This document shows positions 25,346 through 33,568 of a stretch of DNA of 64,000 nt, piece by piece (the first letter of the stretch is position 1; each line of letters starts with the position of its first letter). Below the pieces are notes generated by a model that was given only the letters and a program-made list of their open reading frames with translations, was not told where the DNA came from and did not search any database. The DNA lies in assembly GCA_002389905.1 (NCBI GenBank), contig DGRE01000020.1, forward strand, positions 44,082-108,081. The letters run 5' to 3'. This DNA is from Hungatella sp. UBA4396. Its GTDB lineage: Bacteria > Bacillota > Clostridia > Lachnospirales > Lachnospiraceae. The translations under genes and the position numbers were made by a program.

Positions 25346-25987
25346 ATGGGATATGTTTCTGATAACTTAAACCTGCTGTCTGATATTGCCAAATGTATTG
25401 CCATGCAGTTCGGAGAAAACTGTGAGGTAGTTCTCCACGACCTCACATTGCCATATGACAAAACAATCGTCGCAATCTGGAACGGTCATGTGACCGGAAG
25501 AAAGATCGGAGACGGCGGTACTAACGCCGGACTGGAAATATTAAAAGGCTCCGCATCACCGGACGACCAGTACAGCTACATCAATGCCACCCCCAACGGG
25601 CGGATTCTGCGCTCCTCCAGCAAATATTTCCGAGACGAGTATGGAAAAGTGAACGGAAGCATGTGCATCAATCTGGACATTACAGATATGATCAAATGCG
25701 AAAACACCCTTCGCTCCCTCACCAGCTCCAGCAACGCCTCCATTCCCCAGACACCGGAACTCTTTGTGGGCAATGTGGATGAGCTGCTGGAAATCATGAT
25801 GAAAGAGGCGGTCAATATGACCGGAAAATCCGTAGGAAATCTGACAAAGGAAGAAAAGGTAGCTATTGTACACGGCCTGGAGGACAAGGGGTTTTTCCTC
25901 ATAAAAAAAGCAGCCGAAAAGCTGGCTGATTTTTTAGGACTGTCCCGGTACAGTATTTATAATTATCTAAATGAAACCACTCATTAA
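25346..25987 (+). CDS. YheO/DauR-type PAS-HTH transcriptional regulator
   Basis: A 213-residue regulator. Residues 1-120 form the YheO-like PAS domain (GENCEVVLHDLT, YINATPNGRILRSSSKYFRDEYGKVNGSMCINLDIT); residues 150-213 form the HTH_22 domain (KSVGNLTKEEKVAIVHGLEDKGFFLIKKAAEKLADFLGLSRYSIYNYL). DauR, a member of this family in Pseudomonas, controls D-arginine use, so its divergence from an operon with D-amino-acid enzymes is suggestive. AAAGGA precedes the ATG. Likely controls the 12.8-25 kb unit; whether it activates or represses is unknown. Confidence 0.85.
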   Translation: MGYVSDNLNLLSDIAKCIAMQFGENCEVVLHDLTLPYDKTIVAIWNGHVTGRKIGDGGTNAGLEILKGSASPDDQYSYINATPNGRILRSSSKYFRDEYGKVNGSMCINLDITDMIKCENTLRSLTSSSNASIPQTPELFVGNVDELLEIMMKEAVNMTGKSVGNLTKEEKVAIVHGLEDKGFFLIKKAAEKLADFLGLSRYSIYNYLNETTH

Positions 25988-25998
25988 TTCAGTGCTGC

Positions 25999-26039
25999 AA
26001 AAGAGGCGGAAGCACTGACTCCATGCTGCCGCCTCTTTT
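25999..26039. terminator. bidirectional terminator
   Basis: Perfect 11-bp stem (25999-26009 with 26029-26039) starting with AAAA and ending with TTTT between convergent regulator and efflux genes. Confidence 0.88.
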
Positions 26040-26067
26040 CTAAAAAGCAGATCCGTATTTCTGCTGC

Positions 26068-27399
26068 CTATGAACCGTCATATACCTTTGCGCCTTCATA
26101 AATTCCTTCTGAATCCACATGGGCAATGATCTTCTGGCCTTCTGAGATCCCCTCTTTAATCACAGTCTGGGAGGTAGTCTTGTATTCCACTTCCACCGGC
26201 AGTTTTGCCGCCTTTCCGTTTTGAATCACATAGACATAATTCTGACCATCAGCTTCAAATATGGCGCTGGAGGGAATCACCAGCTTATTTTCCCCCTGGT
26301 ATAACATAAAGCGGATATTGACTCCGTATCCTTCTTTTCCCTTTAAGTTTTCTGGCTCATCCATATCAATTTTTACATGAACCCGGTACTCCTCCATTCC
26401 CAGGGCGGAAATTCCCTTAGCCGCATAATCATAGACCTGACTGATGGTTCCGCTGTACGTTACATCCTGATTTCTAAGCTGTAAAACCACTGTAACCGGA
26501 TCTCCCGGCGCCAGATAAGGTGCTATGCTGGTGAGCACATCGGACTCAGCCTGAATATTTCCCTGCCCGCTTATGATTGCTGCCGTTTCTCCTGCCTGGA
26601 TATAAGACATATCCTTAACAGGAAGAGAAGTCACAATACCATCCCGGTCCGCGGTCACCATACACTTTTGCAGCCTGCTTTCCAACTGCTCCAGGGTGGT
26701 TTCCTGAGACTTGATCTGAGCCTTTAGCTGTTCCTCCACGCTCTCATAGAACCTTCCGTTAATGGTGGTTTCATCAATTCCCTGTGTCTTTAAGCTCTCC
26801 AGAAAACGTCTGCTCTCCTCATACCGGTTCTTAGATTGCTCCCATGCCAGTGCCGCATATTCATGAGAAGCCTTGTTCTGCTCCCACTCCACTTTAGAAA
26901 TACTTCCTGCCTCATACAAGGTCCGGGAGGCATCATAAACGGTTTTTGACGCCTGATAATCTGCTTCCTTGGCAGCCACTTCCTGCCTGATGGAATCCAA
27001 ATACTCCTGAGGAGAAGGCTCCATCACCTGTCCGATCCTGCTCTGTTCCAGTTTGGCCCTGTAGCCGGATAAGGCACTTTCACAAAGGGATTTTTCCCTC
27101 AGAAGGTCGGAATCATCAATAGTAAACAGAGTATCCCCTTCCTTTACCATGTCATTTTCCCTTACCAGAACCTCCTTGACCAGGCCCGGTACCTCTGAAA
27201 CCAGGCGGAATTCTCCTCCTGAGGTGATGATTCCCTCTTCCGTATAACGGTCTTCCACTGTCTGTAAAGAGGCAGCGGCTGTTTCCACTTCAATTCCCCT
27301 TAAGCCCTTTACCACCGTTCCTCCCACAAACAGAAGGGCAGCGGCTCCTGCCGCCAAAAGACAGATTTTCTTTTTTCTTCCTTCCAATCGGATTTTCAT
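26068..27399 (-). CDS. HlyD/MacA-like efflux adaptor
   Basis: Membrane-anchored periplasmic-adaptor-type protein of 443 residues. One N-terminal helix (ICLLAAGAAALLFVGGTVV), a lipoyl-like half (GLVKEVLVRENDMVKEGDTLFTID), a long coiled coil around residues 100-240, the second lipoyl half (KCMVTADRDGIVTSLPVKDMSYIQAG) and a beta-barrel domain. In Gram-positives such adaptors work outside the membrane with MacB-type ABC exporters of peptides or antibiotics. It starts 4 bases after the permease gene and is the third gene of the unit. Confidence 0.88.
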   Translation of the reverse strand: MKIRLEGRKKKICLLAAGAAALLFVGGTVVKGLRGIEVETAAASLQTVEDRYTEEGIITSGGEFRLVSEVPGLVKEVLVRENDMVKEGDTLFTIDDSDLLREKSLCESALSGYRAKLEQSRIGQVMEPSPQEYLDSIRQEVAAKEADYQASKTVYDASRTLYEAGSISKVEWEQNKASHEYAALAWEQSKNRYEESRRFLESLKTQGIDETTINGRFYESVEEQLKAQIKSQETTLEQLESRLQKCMVTADRDGIVTSLPVKDMSYIQAGETAAIISGQGNIQAESDVLTSIAPYLAPGDPVTVVLQLRNQDVTYSGTISQVYDYAAKGISALGMEEYRVHVKIDMDEPENLKGKEGYGVNIRFMLYQGENKLVIPSSAIFEADGQNYVYVIQNGKAAKLPVEVEYKTTSQTVIKEGISEGQKIIAHVDSEGIYEGAKVYDGS

Positions 27400-27403
27400 A
27401 AAC

Positions 27404-29749
27404 CTATTCCCTTTCCTTTAAAATATCCGTAAGCTTGATCTTCTTCACAAACCGGGTCTGAGCCAGCAAAGAAATCCCTGCCATTCCCAGACAGGTGAGA
27501 AATGCGGTCAGATAGCTGGAAGAACTGATAGCCAGATCAATAGTGTAGGTATCAGATACAACCAGATGCTCAATCAGATATTTCACTCCCCTGCTTCCCA
27601 ATATTCCCGTAAAGATTCCCAGTACAAAGTAAACCGCCTGCTCAAACAAAAGAATCCTTCCGATTTCCCGGTCTGTTCCTCCCATGATGACCAGAGTCCC
27701 AAGCTCCGTAATCCTTTCCCGGATATTGATCATGGATATATTATAAATGAGAATTCCTCCCGCTGCCACCGACATAAAGGCAAACATCTGAATCATGGCC
27801 ATCATGCTGCCCATCATATCCTGATAACCGCTTCTGATCCGGTCCGTATCCACCATCCAGGTCACCCGGCTGGTTTTTAAAAGCTGTTCCCGAACCTCTT
27901 CCATTTTTCCGTTTTCCACCTTTAAAAGAACGGTTCCCGCCATGGGATCAGAATTGAAAAACCGGTAAAAGCCCTTGGTTGATAAGTAACATCCGCTGCC
28001 CAGGCTTTCCTCTATAACAGATTTCACCGGAACCTTGACCCGCTCTGCTGTCAGACCAGGGACAGATATTTCCATCAAATCCCCTTCCTTCAGATGAAGC
28101 TTACCTGCAATCCGGCTGTTTATGATCATCCCATCATCAGGCGGCTCATGATACTGTCCGAATAAATCCATAATCCGCCACATATCAGATTCCCGGTTCA
28201 AACCATAAATCATGGCAAATTCTGATAAATTTTCATGCTTTAATTCCGCCGCCATATGAATGATAGCTTCACTTTTTGCCACTCCTCTCAGCCCTTCCCC
28301 TGCTGTTTCTCCGCGCACAGGGGACACGTAACGGTCCAGAGATATCTGCAAATCATAGGTCTGCACCTTGCTGAACTGGTCAAAAAACATCTGATTGGCT
28401 ACCCCTTCAAAGGAAAAAAGCACAGATGACATAGAAAAGGGAAACCCAATGGCTAACACGATCAGAAATCCCCGAAACGGGTTTCTTACAATGGAGCGGA
28501 CTCCCATTTTCCCCATGGAATCCAGCCTCTCAGCAAAAAAATGGGGAAGGCGTAATATGGCCGCAGATGCAGGAGTCTTAGCCCTCATGGCCTGGGCCGG
28601 ATTGATTTTTAATATCCCCCGGACTCCCAGATATACCGCAAAAAATCCCGTTGCCAAAGCCATTGCCGTGCTGCCAAACCTGGTGCTCCAATAGCTGTGA
28701 TACACAGTATTGGGCAGATTAAAAATGCCCACATAAAGCTGAAACATGTACCGTCCAAAGGGTGCTGCCAGGATATTTCCAAGAATGGCTCCCAAAAGCC
28801 CCACCTCTGCCCCCTGGTATAAGTAGGCTGTAATCAGCTCCCCGTCGCTCATTCCAAAGGCTTTCATGGTTCCGATCAGGCTCTGGTCCCTGTCAATCAT
28901 CTTCCTTAAAACCACGTAAAGCATGAATACGGAAATAGACATAAACAGGATGGGAAGGACCGTACCCATGGAATACAGCTCATTGATTTCCCCTTCCACC
29001 ATCTGATAGCTGGCCTGGTTTTCTCTGGAAGAAAGGGAAATAAGGCCGTACCCCTGAAGACGGTCTGTCAATTGGTAACGGACATCCTCGTACCGGTATC
29101 CCTTTTCCAGCTTAAAACCCAGCTCATTCATGGAGTCTCTTTTTCCGGTCAGCTCCTCCATTCTGCTTTTTTCCATACAGGCAATATCATATATCCTGCC
29201 ATCCGGTATCATGGCCCCTCCCGGAGGAATGGCATATATGTATTCCGGCCCATAGCAGGTTCCTGCCAGCTCCATTTTCACACTTTTTCCATCAATCAAA
29301 AGAGTCATAGGAGTCCCGGTTTCATATTGATAGATCCCCGCCATCCTGGTTCCTAAGAAAATGCCATCCTCTCCAGCCTCTACGCCCTTAAAAAGCAGTT
29401 GGTTTAAGGCGTCAGAAGAATCATAGGACAATAAATGGACTGTCACAATGTCCGTCTGGGAGGGAGCCAGCAGCCTTACGTCAGCCCCCATTTTCCCCGA
29501 AACCTCTGATATTCCCGGAATTTCCTTCAGCCGCTCCAGCTCCACCTCCGATATTCCCGATACCTGGGCAAATACATCGGCCATAGAACTGTTTTCATAA
29601 TAGTGCTCCACCTGATCCCTTAAATTTCTCAGGGTATCCATCATTGCCGCATATACGAATATCCCGATGGCAATGATAAAGACTGCTCCTAAAAAAGACC
29701 CCGGATTCTGCATGGCACACCGAAATACATTTTTGCGGAAGCTTTTCAC
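27404..29749 (-). CDS. FtsX/MacB-like ABC exporter permease
   Basis: A 781-residue permease with two FtsX-type halves: a first helix (GAVFIIAIGIFVYAAMM), a MacB-type extracytoplasmic domain, a helix bundle near residues 245-380, a second helix near 425, a second extracytoplasmic domain, and a final FtsX bundle (650-770). This full-length duplicated form is typical of lantibiotic/macrolide exporters or LolE-like systems in Firmicutes. GTG start at 29749 overlaps the stop of the ATPase gene by one base (TAGTG), with GGAGG upstream. Confidence 0.88.
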   Translation of the reverse strand: MKSFRKNVFRCAMQNPGSFLGAVFIIAIGIFVYAAMMDTLRNLRDQVEHYYENSSMADVFAQVSGISEVELERLKEIPGISEVSGKMGADVRLLAPSQTDIVTVHLLSYDSSDALNQLLFKGVEAGEDGIFLGTRMAGIYQYETGTPMTLLIDGKSVKMELAGTCYGPEYIYAIPPGGAMIPDGRIYDIACMEKSRMEELTGKRDSMNELGFKLEKGYRYEDVRYQLTDRLQGYGLISLSSRENQASYQMVEGEINELYSMGTVLPILFMSISVFMLYVVLRKMIDRDQSLIGTMKAFGMSDGELITAYLYQGAEVGLLGAILGNILAAPFGRYMFQLYVGIFNLPNTVYHSYWSTRFGSTAMALATGFFAVYLGVRGILKINPAQAMRAKTPASAAILRLPHFFAERLDSMGKMGVRSIVRNPFRGFLIVLAIGFPFSMSSVLFSFEGVANQMFFDQFSKVQTYDLQISLDRYVSPVRGETAGEGLRGVAKSEAIIHMAAELKHENLSEFAMIYGLNRESDMWRIMDLFGQYHEPPDDGMIINSRIAGKLHLKEGDLMEISVPGLTAERVKVPVKSVIEESLGSGCYLSTKGFYRFFNSDPMAGTVLLKVENGKMEEVREQLLKTSRVTWMVDTDRIRSGYQDMMGSMMAMIQMFAFMSVAAGGILIYNISMINIRERITELGTLVIMGGTDREIGRILLFEQAVYFVLGIFTGILGSRGVKYLIEHLVVSDTYTIDLAISSSSYLTAFLTCLGMAGISLLAQTRFVKKIKLTDILKERE

Positions 29750-30453
29750 TACCAGGCCACCTCCTCCGGATTTAAGGGTTTCTCATTGACCCTGATCCGC
29801 TCTAGATACCCATCTTTAAAATAAAAAACCCGGTCTGCAATCTCCGCAATGTTCTCATTATGGGTAATTAAAAGAACTGTCTTTTTATATTTCCTGTTAA
29901 AATCCGATAAAAGCTTTAAAATCTGGCTTCCCGTACCGCTGTCTAAGGCCCCTGTCGGCTCATCGCAGAGGAGAATATCCGGATTCTTGCACAAGGCCCT
30001 GGCAATAGCCACCCTCTGCTGCTGCCCTCCCGACAGCCTGCTGGGAAAATGCCCCGCCCGGTCCAGAAGTCCTACCTGTCCGAGAAGAGTTTCCGGATCC
30101 AGAGGGTCTTTGGAAAGCTCTGCCGCCAGCTGCACATTTTCCAGTGCCGTAAGTCCGGGCATCAGATTATAAAACTGGAATATGAACCCCGCATGGGCTC
30201 TGCGGTAGGCTGTAAGGCTTTTTAAATCCTCCCAGGAAAGAGGGGTTCCCTCATAGTAAACAGCGCCTTTGGTAACCGTTTCAATGCCGCCCAGAATATT
30301 TAAAAGAGTGCTCTTCCCGGACCCGCTGGGCCCCAATATGACAATAAACTCTCCCCGGTGAATTTCAAAAGACACATTTTTTAAGGCTTCTACCTTGACC
30401 TCACCCAGGACATAATCCTTGCAAACCTGCTCCGCCTTTATGAGAACTTCCAT
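29749..30453 (-). CDS. MacB/LolD-like ABC exporter ATP-binding protein
   Basis: ATPase of 234 residues. Walker A GPSGSGKST, signature LSGGQQQRVAIARAL, Walker B ILLCDEPTGALD and H-loop ITHNENIAEIADRV: the TGALD form is typical of the LolD/MacB/FtsE exporter family. It powers the FtsX-type permease and adaptor that follow. Upstream lies a 199-base gap with several dyads that probably regulate the unit. Confidence 0.92.
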   Translation of the reverse strand: MEVLIKAEQVCKDYVLGEVKVEALKNVSFEIHRGEFIVILGPSGSGKSTLLNILGGIETVTKGAVYYEGTPLSWEDLKSLTAYRRAHAGFIFQFYNLMPGLTALENVQLAAELSKDPLDPETLLGQVGLLDRAGHFPSRLSGGQQQRVAIARALCKNPDILLCDEPTGALDSGTGSQILKLLSDFNRKYKKTVLLITHNENIAEIADRVFYFKDGYLERIRVNEKPLNPEEVAW

Positions 30454-30510
30454 AGCTCCTCCTTTCTCCCCTTTTATTTATGTATATAACAATGTTACTA
30501 TATGATATAA

Positions 30511-30554
30511 GCATTCGTCAATAAAACTTGACGATTGTTTTTATCGACAAATGC
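30511..30554. promoter_or_regulatory. long imperfect inverted repeat upstream of the efflux genes
   Basis: Arms 30511-30527 and 30537-30554 pair over about 15 of 17 positions (GCATT.GTC.ATAAAA and its complement), with a second smaller dyad CGTCAA/TTGACG (30516-30533) inside. A further imperfect palindrome TATAGTAACA/TGTTATATA lies at about 30483-30503. Together they look like operators of a TetR- or MarR-like repressor, but no such gene is adjacent. Confidence 0.45.
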
Positions 30555-30633
30555 CTTATCTTTGATTTATCTCCCAGAAATGAATCAGGGTCATTGCAGT
30601 CAATGATGTCTGCGATTTATGTGAGAAAACGGA

Positions 30634-30687
30634 AGAAAGGTGAGAAGGAATATTATTCGAAAAAATAATACTCCTTCTCACCTTTCT
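30634..30687 (-). terminator. 24-bp terminator hairpin overlapping the end of the ABC ATPase gene
   Basis: Arms 30634-30657 and 30664-30687 pair over 24 bases with a single mismatch. The arm 30664-30687 encodes the last codons of the ATPase gene and the stop codon (30653-30655) sits in the other arm. The T tract is interrupted (TTCTTCCGTTTTC), so it may also act as a bidirectional or protective stem. Confidence 0.65.
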
Positions 30688-31411
30688 TAAACCGCAGACA
30701 GTTTACATCAAAAGCCCTTTCTACCATTCCATTTTCAATACATTCCTCAGGTGCCCCCTGGGCAATGATCTGCCTGTCCTTCATGAGAATAATATGATCC
30801 GACACTTCCATTGCCTGATGAATATCGTGTAATACCATCACTACCGTTTTCCCTTGCTCCTTTAATCCACCTATCAGTTTCAGGAAATCACGCTGTCCTC
30901 TGATATCTAAAAAGGTAGTCGGTTCATCCAAAATAATATAATCACTATCCTGAGCTAAAATCATGGCGAAAAACACACGCTGCCTTATTCCGCCCGACAG
31001 TTTATCTACCTGCTCATCTGCGTACTGCAAAACATTAGCATATTCCATAGCCTGATGTACCTTTTCCGTGTCTTTTAAGGACTGTTTTCTGGAAAAACCC
31101 ATATATGGAAATCTGCCATGCTCTACCAGCACCCGGACAGGAAGAGCCGGTATCGTAGTTCGCACCTGGGGCAGAAATGCGATCTGTCTTGCCCGTTCTT
31201 TCGGAGATAATGAGAATAAATCAGAATCATTCACCCATATTTTACCCGATGTCACCCTGCAGCTTCCATTGAGAGCTTGTAAAAGTGTAGTTTTCCCACA
31301 GCCATTTGGACCAATCAGAGAAGTAATCTTCCCTTCCGGAAATTCTACTGTTATATTATCCAGTACCTGATTATTTCTATACCCTATGCTGACCTGTTCA
31401 AATTTAAGCAT
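30653..31411 (-). CDS. FecE-type ABC importer ATP-binding protein (iron-siderophore/B12/molybdate family)
   Basis: ATPase of 252 residues for a type II importer. Walker A GPNGCGKTT, Q-loop QVRTTIPAL, signature LSGGIRQRVFFAM, Walker B YIILDEPTTFLD, H-loop LHDIHQA: the FecE/FhuC pattern. Start at 31411 (MLKFEQVS) is supported by GGAGGGCGAAGGG upstream and an 8-base overlap with the permease end; the longer reading is spurious. Its 3' end is buried in the terminator hairpin. Substrate unresolved. Confidence 0.9.
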   Translation of the reverse strand: MLKFEQVSIGYRNNQVLDNITVEFPEGKITSLIGPNGCGKTTLLQALNGSCRVTSGKIWVNDSDLFSLSPKERARQIAFLPQVRTTIPALPVRVLVEHGRFPYMGFSRKQSLKDTEKVHQAMEYANVLQYADEQVDKLSGGIRQRVFFAMILAQDSDYIILDEPTTFLDIRGQRDFLKLIGGLKEQGKTVVMVLHDIHQAMEVSDHIILMKDRQIIAQGAPEECIENGMVERAFDVNCLRFKKGEKEYYFFE

Positions 31412-32408
31412 TAACCCTTCGCCCTCCGTTCTTACGCCGAAGAAGATATAAGAAAAACGGTCCTCCCAGGAAGGACATAATAATGCCCACCGGCAGTTCA
31501 TACGGTGCAAACAGTGTCCTTCCAATCATATCACTAATCAGCACAAAGCTTCCTCCAAGCAACGCACTGCACGGAAGCAGTAAACGATTATCATTTCCAA
31601 ACAAATGTCTGCATATATGAGGCACAATCAATCCAACGAAGCTGAGCAATCCCGCATAACTTACTACCACACCGGCTAATATACTGGCTATGACAAGCAG
31701 CACAAACCTTACCAGATTCACACGCAGGCCCAATGACCTTGCTATGTCATCCCCCAACCCTAGAATATTCAGTGCTCTTGCCAGCATACACGCCAGAATT
31801 ACCGCAATCATTACCGCATACACAGGCAGAATCAGTTTCTTGAAGGTTATTCCCGATAATGATCCAATCATGAACGAAGTCATATTCACCGTAATATCCG
31901 AATCCATCAATTTAATTGTGTTAATCCCCGCACTTAAAAAGCTGGAAACCGTAACACCGGCAAGAATGATGGTGGTTCTGGAACTATCTGCAAGATATGC
32001 CAACAGGAAAATCAGAAGCGTGGTAATTAATGCACCAAGAAAAGCCATTGACGCAGTTGCCGTCATATTACCGGGCCAAAGCGCCATGGCAAGCATTACC
32101 GCAAACCCTGCGCCGGAATTTACACCAATGGTATTGGGGCTTGCAAGGGCATTATTCATAACTCCCTGTAGGATTACTCCGGCAGTTGCCAAACCCATTC
32201 CTGCCGCCAATCCGCCTAACACCCGTGGAAGGCGGACAGCCGTAATCAATATGTAATTTTTTGAGGACGTGTCCTTTCCTGTCAGACAATCAAAAATATC
32301 CTGTGCCGAAATAGAAACACTTCCCAGTAAAATCCCTGCCAAAACCGATGCACATAGCAGGATAACTAATAAAAAAATAATTAATCCTTTATGTTTCCTC
32401 ATATCCAA
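31404..32408 (-). CDS. FecCD-type ABC importer permease
   Basis: Permease of 334 residues with about ten helices (FecCD family, BtuC fold); segments VRLPRVLGGLAAGMGLATAGVILQGVMNNALASPNTIGVNSGAGF and SYAGLLSFVGLIVPHICR are the family hallmarks. It forms a homodimer channel with the ATPase and the binding protein encoded on either side. Confidence 0.92.
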   Translation of the reverse strand: MDMRKHKGLIIFLLVILLCASVLAGILLGSVSISAQDIFDCLTGKDTSSKNYILITAVRLPRVLGGLAAGMGLATAGVILQGVMNNALASPNTIGVNSGAGFAVMLAMALWPGNMTATASMAFLGALITTLLIFLLAYLADSSRTTIILAGVTVSSFLSAGINTIKLMDSDITVNMTSFMIGSLSGITFKKLILPVYAVMIAVILACMLARALNILGLGDDIARSLGLRVNLVRFVLLVIASILAGVVVSYAGLLSFVGLIVPHICRHLFGNDNRLLLPCSALLGGSFVLISDMIGRTLFAPYELPVGIIMSFLGGPFFLYLLRRKNGGRRVNA

Positions 32409-32420
32409 TAGACCCTATAA

Positions 32421-33410
32421 TTACTCCTCACCGTATAGAATATCTGCCAATTGCTCATAGGCTTCTCCCCATTTTGCATTTGGTTTGGAATTGTACAGCC
32501 TTTTATCTAATACATAATAGTTTCCATTTTTAACTGCCGTCAGAGAATTCCATGCCGGGTTTGTCAGCAATATATCCTCCACCACCTGCATTGCCTGTTC
32601 TGTGTTTTCTCCCTGTGTAGTCACAAAGATATAATCCGGATCTTCTGTTATAATTGTCTCCATACTAATATCTTCCAACCGGCTCTCATCGGAATCCGCA
32701 ATGTTCAGACATCCAAGTTCCCTGAGAATTTCAGAACCGACGTTTCCTACACTTCCTTTTGCTTTCACATTGTCAGAAGATGCTCTTAAATACAGGACTG
32801 TAGGTGTACTTCCATCCGCCTTGGCAATGGCCGCATCCACCTGCTTCTGCACAGCAGTTCCGTATGTATCATACTGTTCTGTTTTTCCCGTAATCTGTGT
32901 ACAGATATCCAACATATGAAGATAGTCGTCAAAATTATTCACATCAAAATATGCAGTTGCAATTCCTGCCTGAGCAAGAGTCTCCTCTAATTCTATTTGT
33001 GCATCAAGATTGGCACTGGCAATAACCAAGTCCGGCTGAGCCGCAATTAACTGTTCCATATCAGGCTCCAGCAAGTTCCCGATATTAACTACATCTTCAG
33101 ACAAACCCAAATCGAAAGAAGTCCATGTATCCCTGGAAGAAGCAACTATATTCCCACCCGCTAAAAGCCAGATATCAGCAAAACTCCCCATTAGGGTTGC
33201 CACACGCTCATGGCTTGTTACCGTTACGGTTCTTCCCAAATCGTCCTGAAAGGTATATTCTCCTGTCTCCTCTGCTATGATTTCTCCAGTTGTTTCCACA
33301 TTGGCAGCAGCCACTTCCATTTCGGCAGCCTTCTCATGATTCCCGCAGCCAGGTAATACGACTGCAAGTGTAATAGTAATTAAGGTTAATCCCATGAATC
33401 TTTTTATCAT
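32421..33410 (-). CDS. FecB/BtuF-type substrate-binding lipoprotein
   Basis: Class III binding protein of 329 residues, lipobox LPGC (Cys22), acidic linker, then periplasmic_binding_2 domain (RVATLMGSFADIWLLAGGNIVASSRDTWTSFDLG; DLVIASANLDAQIELEETL). Binds iron-siderophore, haem, cobalamin or molybdate in this family. No Fur-box-like sequence was found upstream. The adjacent molybdenum hydroxylase, transcribed the same way, raises the option of a Mol-type molybdate importer, but a terminator separates the two units. Confidence 0.88.
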   Translation of the reverse strand: MIKRFMGLTLITITLAVVLPGCGNHEKAAEMEVAAANVETTGEIIAEETGEYTFQDDLGRTVTVTSHERVATLMGSFADIWLLAGGNIVASSRDTWTSFDLGLSEDVVNIGNLLEPDMEQLIAAQPDLVIASANLDAQIELEETLAQAGIATAYFDVNNFDDYLHMLDICTQITGKTEQYDTYGTAVQKQVDAAIAKADGSTPTVLYLRASSDNVKAKGSVGNVGSEILRELGCLNIADSDESRLEDISMETIITEDPDYIFVTTQGENTEQAMQVVEDILLTNPAWNSLTAVKNGNYYVLDKRLYNSKPNAKWGEAYEQLADILYGEE

Positions 33411-33457
33411 ATATCATTCTCGCTTTCAAAACAGTTTTTTCCATCTGGATTTTTCTA

Positions 33458-33486
33458 ATCCTAACACTATAAACCTATTAAGTCAA
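33458..33486 (-). promoter_or_regulatory. promoter of the FecB-type importer operon
   Basis: TTGACT (33481-33486) and TAGGAT (33458-33463), 17 bases apart on the minus strand, about 45 bases before the binding-protein gene. Confidence 0.45.
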
Positions 33487-33509
33487 CATATTTTGGGGAT
33501 AATTATAAA

Positions 33510-33543
33510 GCCGCAGAATACAATTATTCCTGCATTCTGCGGC
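33510..33543 (-). terminator. terminator of the molybdenum hydroxylase operon
   Basis: Perfect 10-bp stem (33510-33519 with 33534-33543) 26 bases past the stop codon, followed by TTTATAATTAT on the minus strand. Confidence 0.75.
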
Positions 33544-33568
33544 AATGCTTAAAGCATTTATATTAAAT

